Positions 10,441 to 13,077 of a stretch of DNA of 13,077 bases are shown one piece after another. How positions within the stretch are numbered: the first letter of the stretch is position 1; every line of letters begins with the position of its first letter. Under the pieces are notes generated by a model that had not been told where the DNA came from, ran no database searches, and saw nothing but the letters and a program-made list of their open reading frames with translations. The stretch spans positions 1 to 13,077 of the forward strand of contig JAISEZ010000022.1 in the NCBI GenBank assembly GCA_031263835.1, given 5' to 3'. This DNA is from Tannerella sp. (GTDB taxonomy: Bacteria; Bacteroidota; Bacteroidia; Bacteroidales; Tannerellaceae). Position numbers and translations under genes: made by a program.

Positions 10441-10520
10441 GCCCGTGTGTTTTGTTTCACAATGGAGATACTCTCTCCGGGAGGCTGTCCGGCTATTTCT
10501 CCGGGCAGCTTTCTTTTTTC
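10441..10520 (+). ncRNA. Candidate cis-antisense small RNA (DonS-like) opposite the susC leader
   Basis: The plus strand of the fecR-susC gap ends in a strong terminator (10484-10520) although no plus-strand protein gene is present. Upstream are possible -7 boxes: TATTTTTG at 10381-10388 (full match to TAnnTTTG), TACATTTC at 10403-10410 and CAATTTTG at 10428-10435 (each one off). They predict RNAs of about 125, 105 and 80 bases; the coordinates given are for the shortest. No convincing -33 box is visible for any. Within the RNA are small hairpins (TGTG/CACA around 10447-10461; GGAGA/TCTCC at 10464-10478) before the terminator. In Bacteroides fragilis, DonS is an antisense RNA at the corresponding place in a sigma/anti-sigma PUL and represses it; relatives are known at other PULs. 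Here the match is in location, orientation and size, not proven sequence homology. Confidence 0.45.
10484..10520 (+). terminator. Rho-independent terminator on the plus strand
   Basis: Arms GCTGTCCGG (10484-10492) and CCGGGCAGC (10501-10509) pair over nine positions with one U-G wobble, around an 8-base loop, followed at once by TTTCTTTTTT (10510-10519). Read on the minus strand the same hairpin has a C-A mismatch and is followed by GC-rich sequence, so it is built to stop plus-strand transcription. It ends 10 bases short of the fecR stop codon. Confidence 0.7.
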
Positions 10521-10530
10521 AGACAGGTGT

Positions 10531-11541
10531 TTATTTCATAGGCATTTTCTTTTTAGAGGGTGAAACATCTTTTATTATCAAACGCTTATCCTGTTCAAAG
10601 GAATAGCGGATGGGGTTGATGCGCGACATAATCTGCAGGATTGTTTCCAGCGGCTCGTCCGTAATGGTAAACGTATAGACCTGCGTATCGGCAATGGCGG
10701 GATCCAGCTCTATTTCGACGTTATACCAGCGTTCCAGGTACATGCAGATCACACGGAGCGGCTTCGACTCGAACGACAGGTGATGATCCGCCCAGAACGA
10801 TTCGAAAACGACATCCCCTTCTATTTCCGACAGAATGCGGGTATTCCTGTTGTAGGACGCCATGTCGCCGGGATTCATCATAAGCTCCTGATCCCGGGCG
10901 GAAACGGAAACCCGGCCTTCCAGCAGGCTTACCTTCACTGTTTCATGCTCCGGATAGGCTTCCACACTGAAACGGGTGCCGCACACCTCCACCCGGACAT
11001 CGCCGGTCGATACGACAAACGGATATTTTGTGTCGTGCCGGACATCAAACAAAGCTTCGCCGTCCAGCAGTACCCGGCGATCCTTCGGAAAAGAAGTCTC
11101 GAAAGAAAGCGTCGAACCGATATTCAGCCAGACAACGCTCCCGTCGGGCAGGATCATTTGCGACTTGCCGTTCAGCGCCCTGTATGTCTGGGTGGATACG
11201 TCGGGCCGGAAATAGTTCCGGGTGACAAAATAAGCCGAGAAAACCGAGAGAATGAGAAGAACCGATGCGGCTGCAACGGCTTTGTACAGAGGGATGGAGC
11301 GGACGGTTTTCCTTTTCTCCATCGCCGCCATCCGGGCTTCCATCTGTTTCCAGTAGTATGCGGTATCCGGATGATAGGAAGAGGAATCCCGGATAATTTC
11401 GTGCCACAGGGCTACGATTTCTCCGTACAGGGATTCATTCCCTTCCGTCGTGCGCCAGACCGCCAGCGCCTTCTCTTCCTCCGTACCGGTTTCTTTTTTC
11501 AAATGAGATATCAGCAAATCCCAGGGTATATGTCGTTCCAT
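10531..11541 (-). CDS. FecR-family anti-sigma factor
   Basis: 336 residues, an inner-membrane regulator that holds the partner ECF sigma factor and releases it on a signal from SusC. Order: cytoplasmic N-terminal sigma-binding segment (1-85, with the WRTTEGNESLYGEI region and conserved tryptophans), one membrane helix (about 87-107, AVAAASVLLILSVFSAYFV), periplasmic FecR domain (about 115-230, with LPDGSVVWLNIGSTLSFETS, DGEALFDVRHD and VCGTRFSVEAY) and the C-terminal STN-like domain common in Bacteroidota FecR proteins (about 255-325, YLERWYNVEIELD). All parts are present and the length is typical. It follows the sigma gene by 101 bases and precedes susC by 149 bases. Confidence 0.95.
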   Translation of the reverse strand: MERHIPWDLLISHLKKETGTEEEKALAVWRTTEGNESLYGEIVALWHEIIRDSSSYHPDTAYYWKQMEARMAAMEKRKTVRSIPLYKAVAAASVLLILSVFSAYFVTRNYFRPDVSTQTYRALNGKSQMILPDGSVVWLNIGSTLSFETSFPKDRRVLLDGEALFDVRHDTKYPFVVSTGDVRVEVCGTRFSVEAYPEHETVKVSLLEGRVSVSARDQELMMNPGDMASYNRNTRILSEIEGDVVFESFWADHHLSFESKPLRVICMYLERWYNVEIELDPAIADTQVYTFTITDEPLETILQIMSRINPIRYSFEQDKRLIIKDVSPSKKKMPMK

Positions 11542-11642
11542 GGTTTGTCAATGATGTTTTTCGAGTAAGACACATCAAACGGAAAGAACCCTACAAATTA
11601 TTGAAAAAAAATTTTCAGCCGTCTACCGGAGGGGGGGCAATT
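11542..11642 (-). other. Spacer between sigma and anti-sigma genes
   Basis: 101 bases. Reading in gene direction it holds a run of seven C (11631-11637), the short inverted repeat TGAAAA/TTTTCA within an A/T tract (about 11603-11616), then TAGGG (near 11590-11594) and GTCTTA (near 11565-11570) about 20 bases apart. The last two could be the elements of an ECF-type promoter that lets the sigma factor drive fecR and the PUL, but I know no confirmed consensus for this sigma factor and see no second copy before susC. Confidence 0.2.
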
Positions 11643-12206
11643 TTACCAGAGATAGGAATAGGAGTCCCCCAGGTATTTTTTGATAAACTTCAAGGCTTTC
11701 GTGATTTGCGCTTCGACGTATTTCACGGAGATATTCAGTTCCGCTGCAATTTCCTTGTTGGTCTGGTTTTCTATCCGGCTCCGCTGAAAGATGTTCCGGC
11801 AGAGATCCGGCAGTGAACAGATGGCTTCCCGGATCAGCTGTTCCAGTTCCTTTAATTCCACCGAATGATCGTTTTCCGCCTTTTCGTGCAGCGACCAGTC
11901 CGACACGGTTACGAAACGGTCATTATCGCGGATATAATTCAGCGCCCTGTTTCGTGCCGCCTGGAACAGGTACGCTTTCCAGGTCACTTTGATTTCCAGC
12001 CCTTCCCTTTTCTCCCAGATGGCCGTAAAAACATCCAGCGCGATCTCCTCCGCAATCGTATGTTCTCCCACATAAATGCGGACAAACCGGCACAAAGGCG
12101 TAAAAAAAGAGTCGAACAGATATTTAAACGCCGCCCTGTCTCCCCTCTGAATCAGTTTCAGAAGAAATATATCATCTGCCCACTCTGTCCGCCCCGGTTT
12201 TGTCAT
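11643..12206 (-). CDS. ECF-type RNA polymerase sigma factor (sigma-70 family)
   Basis: 187 residues. Region 2 (about 20-95) has the family pattern GDRAAFKYLFDSFFTPLCRF, AEEIALDVFTAIWEKRE and KAYLFQAARNRALNYIRD; region 4 (about 120-178) has LPDLCRNIFQRSRIENQTNK with the helix-turn-helix NKEIAAELNISVKYVEAQI. There is no region 1 or 3, as in all ECF factors. In this family the factor is held by the FecR protein encoded next to it and, when freed, directs RNA polymerase to the susC promoter. The first Met at 12206 follows a clear promoter. It is the first gene of the PUL; the layout sigma, anti-sigma, susC, susD, hydrolases is the usual one. Confidence 0.96.
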   Translation of the reverse strand: MTKPGRTEWADDIFLLKLIQRGDRAAFKYLFDSFFTPLCRFVRIYVGEHTIAEEIALDVFTAIWEKREGLEIKVTWKAYLFQAARNRALNYIRDNDRFVTVSDWSLHEKAENDHSVELKELEQLIREAICSLPDLCRNIFQRSRIENQTNKEIAAELNISVKYVEAQITKALKFIKKYLGDSYSYLW

Positions 12207-12230
12207 TCAGCACATTAACTATATTTCGCG

Positions 12231-12266
12231 CAAAGATAATACCGGAAAAACAATTCCCCTCAAAAA
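12231..12266 (-). promoter_or_regulatory. Bacteroidota housekeeping-type promoter for the ECF sigma gene
   Basis: The minus strand reads TATCTTTG (12231-12238), a full match to the -7 consensus TAnnTTTG, with TTTTTG (12261-12266) upstream. The spacing of 22 bases is slightly above the usual 19-20, so the -33 element is the weaker half. Transcription would start about 18 bases before the sigma start codon. It indicates that the sigma gene has its own constitutive-type promoter rather than reading through from the GNAT gene. Confidence 0.5.
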
Positions 12267-12307
12267 TGCACCGGAAAACAGATGATTATTTTTTTTTGTA
12301 TCGCAAA

Positions 12308-12438
12308 TCCGGCGCAGTCCGGAGCATAATATCGTCAACTTAAGGGCTGAAATCCCTTATTCTCCAAATCCACTCTTAGTAGCCGGCAAAACCCTCCACC
12401 TGCCCTTATTTATGCCGCATGATACGAGATAAATAAGG
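12308..12438. other. Inverted repeats in the GNAT-sigma intergenic region
   Basis: The 244-base gap (12207-12450) contains no gene I can support. It holds three inverted repeats: TCCGG/CCGGA (12308-12323), TAAGGG/CCCTTA (12341-12359, 7-base loop) and CCTTATTTA/TAAATAAGG (12404-12438, 17-base loop, nine perfect pairs). The last lies just after the GNAT stop codon and could help end or protect that transcript, but no T-run follows on the minus strand. Confidence 0.4.
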
Positions 12439-12450
12439 AGTGAGGGGTGA

Positions 12451-12954
12451 CTATTCAACTCTCATTGACATTATATAATCATTCATATAAAATCCATTGC
12501 CGATATCATGGTTCCGCGTAGCAATTTTTTTCATGCCCAAATGCTCGTAAAAGCCGATTGCCGGATTTTGACGGTTAACGTACAGTTCCATAGTAAAAGA
12601 CGATGGATGAATGTCTTTAATATATGCAATTCCCTGTTCTATCAGGTAGCGTCCGAGACCTTTCCCCTGTAATTCGGGTAGCACATATATTTTTTGAAAA
12701 ATAAATATGTCGTCCGATTTTTTCTCAATGGAAATGTAGCCTGCCGGATTGTTATCTGTGTATGCAATGAAATATTCGTGTCCCAATTCCGTCATCTGCT
12801 GTTCAATATGTTCAACAGAATACATCATCTCGAACATATAGTTTAATTGTTCTTTGGATAGTATAGAGCCATAAGCAGGTTCCCAGATCCGTGAGGCAAG
12901 TTCACGAATCCGGGAACAGTCATTGATATCTGCTTTTCTGAAGAAAAGATTCAT
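12451..12954 (-). CDS. GNAT-family N-acetyltransferase
   Basis: 167 residues. The GNAT fold is visible from an N-terminal FRKADINDCSRIRELA, a central strand pair (FIAYTDNNPAGYISIEKK), the acetyl-CoA pyrophosphate loop QGKGLG at 96-101 preceded by KIYVLPEL, and motif B with VNRQNPAIGFYEHLGMKK (126-143). It transfers an acetyl group from acetyl-CoA to an amine in the cytoplasm; the acceptor is unknown, though small molecules such as polyamines or amino compounds are typical for this length. It starts 10 bases after the secA stop, so it may be transcribed with secA. Its base composition is clearly lower in GC (about a third in sampled stretches) than the PUL genes and the secA tail, which suggests acquisition from elsewhere. 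It shows no link to the PUL. Confidence 0.93.
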   Translation of the reverse strand: MNLFFRKADINDCSRIRELASRIWEPAYGSILSKEQLNYMFEMMYSVEHIEQQMTELGHEYFIAYTDNNPAGYISIEKKSDDIFIFQKIYVLPELQGKGLGRYLIEQGIAYIKDIHPSSFTMELYVNRQNPAIGFYEHLGMKKIATRNHDIGNGFYMNDYIMSMRVE

Positions 12955-12964
12955 TTATACGGCT

Positions 12965-13077
12965 TTAAAGTCCTTTTCCGTGGCAGTTTTTGTATTTTTT
13001 GCCGCTGCCGCATGGACAGGGGTCATTGCGTCCGGCGCGTTTTTCTACGCGGACGGGTTCTTTGGGCAGCTGTTGAG
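12965..13077 (-). CDS. secA: SecA preprotein translocase ATPase, C-terminal end only
   Basis: Only the last 36 codons and the TAA stop are in the window; the gene continues beyond the right edge. They encode a short basic linker ([11 protein letters not shown]) and the SEC-C zinc-binding motif [18 protein letters not shown], with the Cys-x-Cys-x8-Cys-His ligand pattern at the extreme C-terminus. In SecA this tail binds zinc and contacts SecB or ribosomes. Other proteins also end with SEC-C motifs, but the linker and exact ending agree best with Bacteroidota SecA. Confidence 0.8.
   Translation of the reverse strand, partial: QQLPKEPVRVEKRAGRNDPCPCGSGKKYKNCHGKGL

Noticed and set aside
12454..12464. 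TTCAACTCTCA at the end of the GNAT gene as another heptamer copy
   Set aside because: It is a single short match inside coding sequence (…MSMRVE stop), easily explained by chance.

Overview
The window looks like a piece of a Bacteroidales genome (Bacteroidota, gut-commensal type). The evidence is a SusC/SusD pair, an ECF sigma / FecR anti-sigma pair, a TAnnTTTG-type -7 promoter box, A-rich rather than Shine-Dalgarno-like leaders, and a SecA tail with the SEC-C zinc motif. GC content is high in the sugar genes (about 60% where I counted) and much lower in one small gene near the right end. The species cannot be fixed from sequence alone; GC content and gene style would fit Alistipes, Barnesiella or Parabacteroides-like lineages.

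All protein genes I can support lie on the minus strand, so they read right to left. From the right: the last 36 codons of secA (12965-13077), a GNAT acetyltransferase (12451-12954), a 244-base gap with the sigma-gene promoter, then a polysaccharide utilization locus (PUL). The PUL consists of ECF sigma (11643-12206), FecR-like anti-sigma (10531-11541), an STN-containing SusC TonB-dependent transporter (6926-10381), a SusD-like surface lipoprotein (4904-6913), a 678-residue secreted GH2 glycosidase (2667-4703) and a larger GH2 lipoprotein (2576 down to the window edge, incomplete).

The genes fit the standard trans-envelope scheme. SusD and SusC bind and import a glycan at the outer membrane. 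The N-terminal STN domain of SusC signals to the periplasmic part of FecR, which releases the sigma factor to raise PUL expression. The two GH2 enzymes trim sugars from the glycan. In Bacteroides, sigma/anti-sigma control is often linked to host glycans, but the substrate here is not readable from the sequence.

The most interesting non-coding signal is between fecR and susC. A near-textbook rho-independent terminator (10484-10520) points along the plus strand, where no protein gene exists. This is the place and orientation of DonS-type cis-antisense small RNAs that repress sigma/anti-sigma-controlled PULs in Bacteroides, so I propose a short antisense RNA ending there. Other notable structure: heptamer arrays in the same orientation on both sides of the 678-residue GH2 gene; a hairpin-rich GC insert with a repeated 29-mer after susD; and low-complexity tandem-repeat inserts at the same place in both GH2 enzymes, one of them an in-frame hexamer microsatellite.
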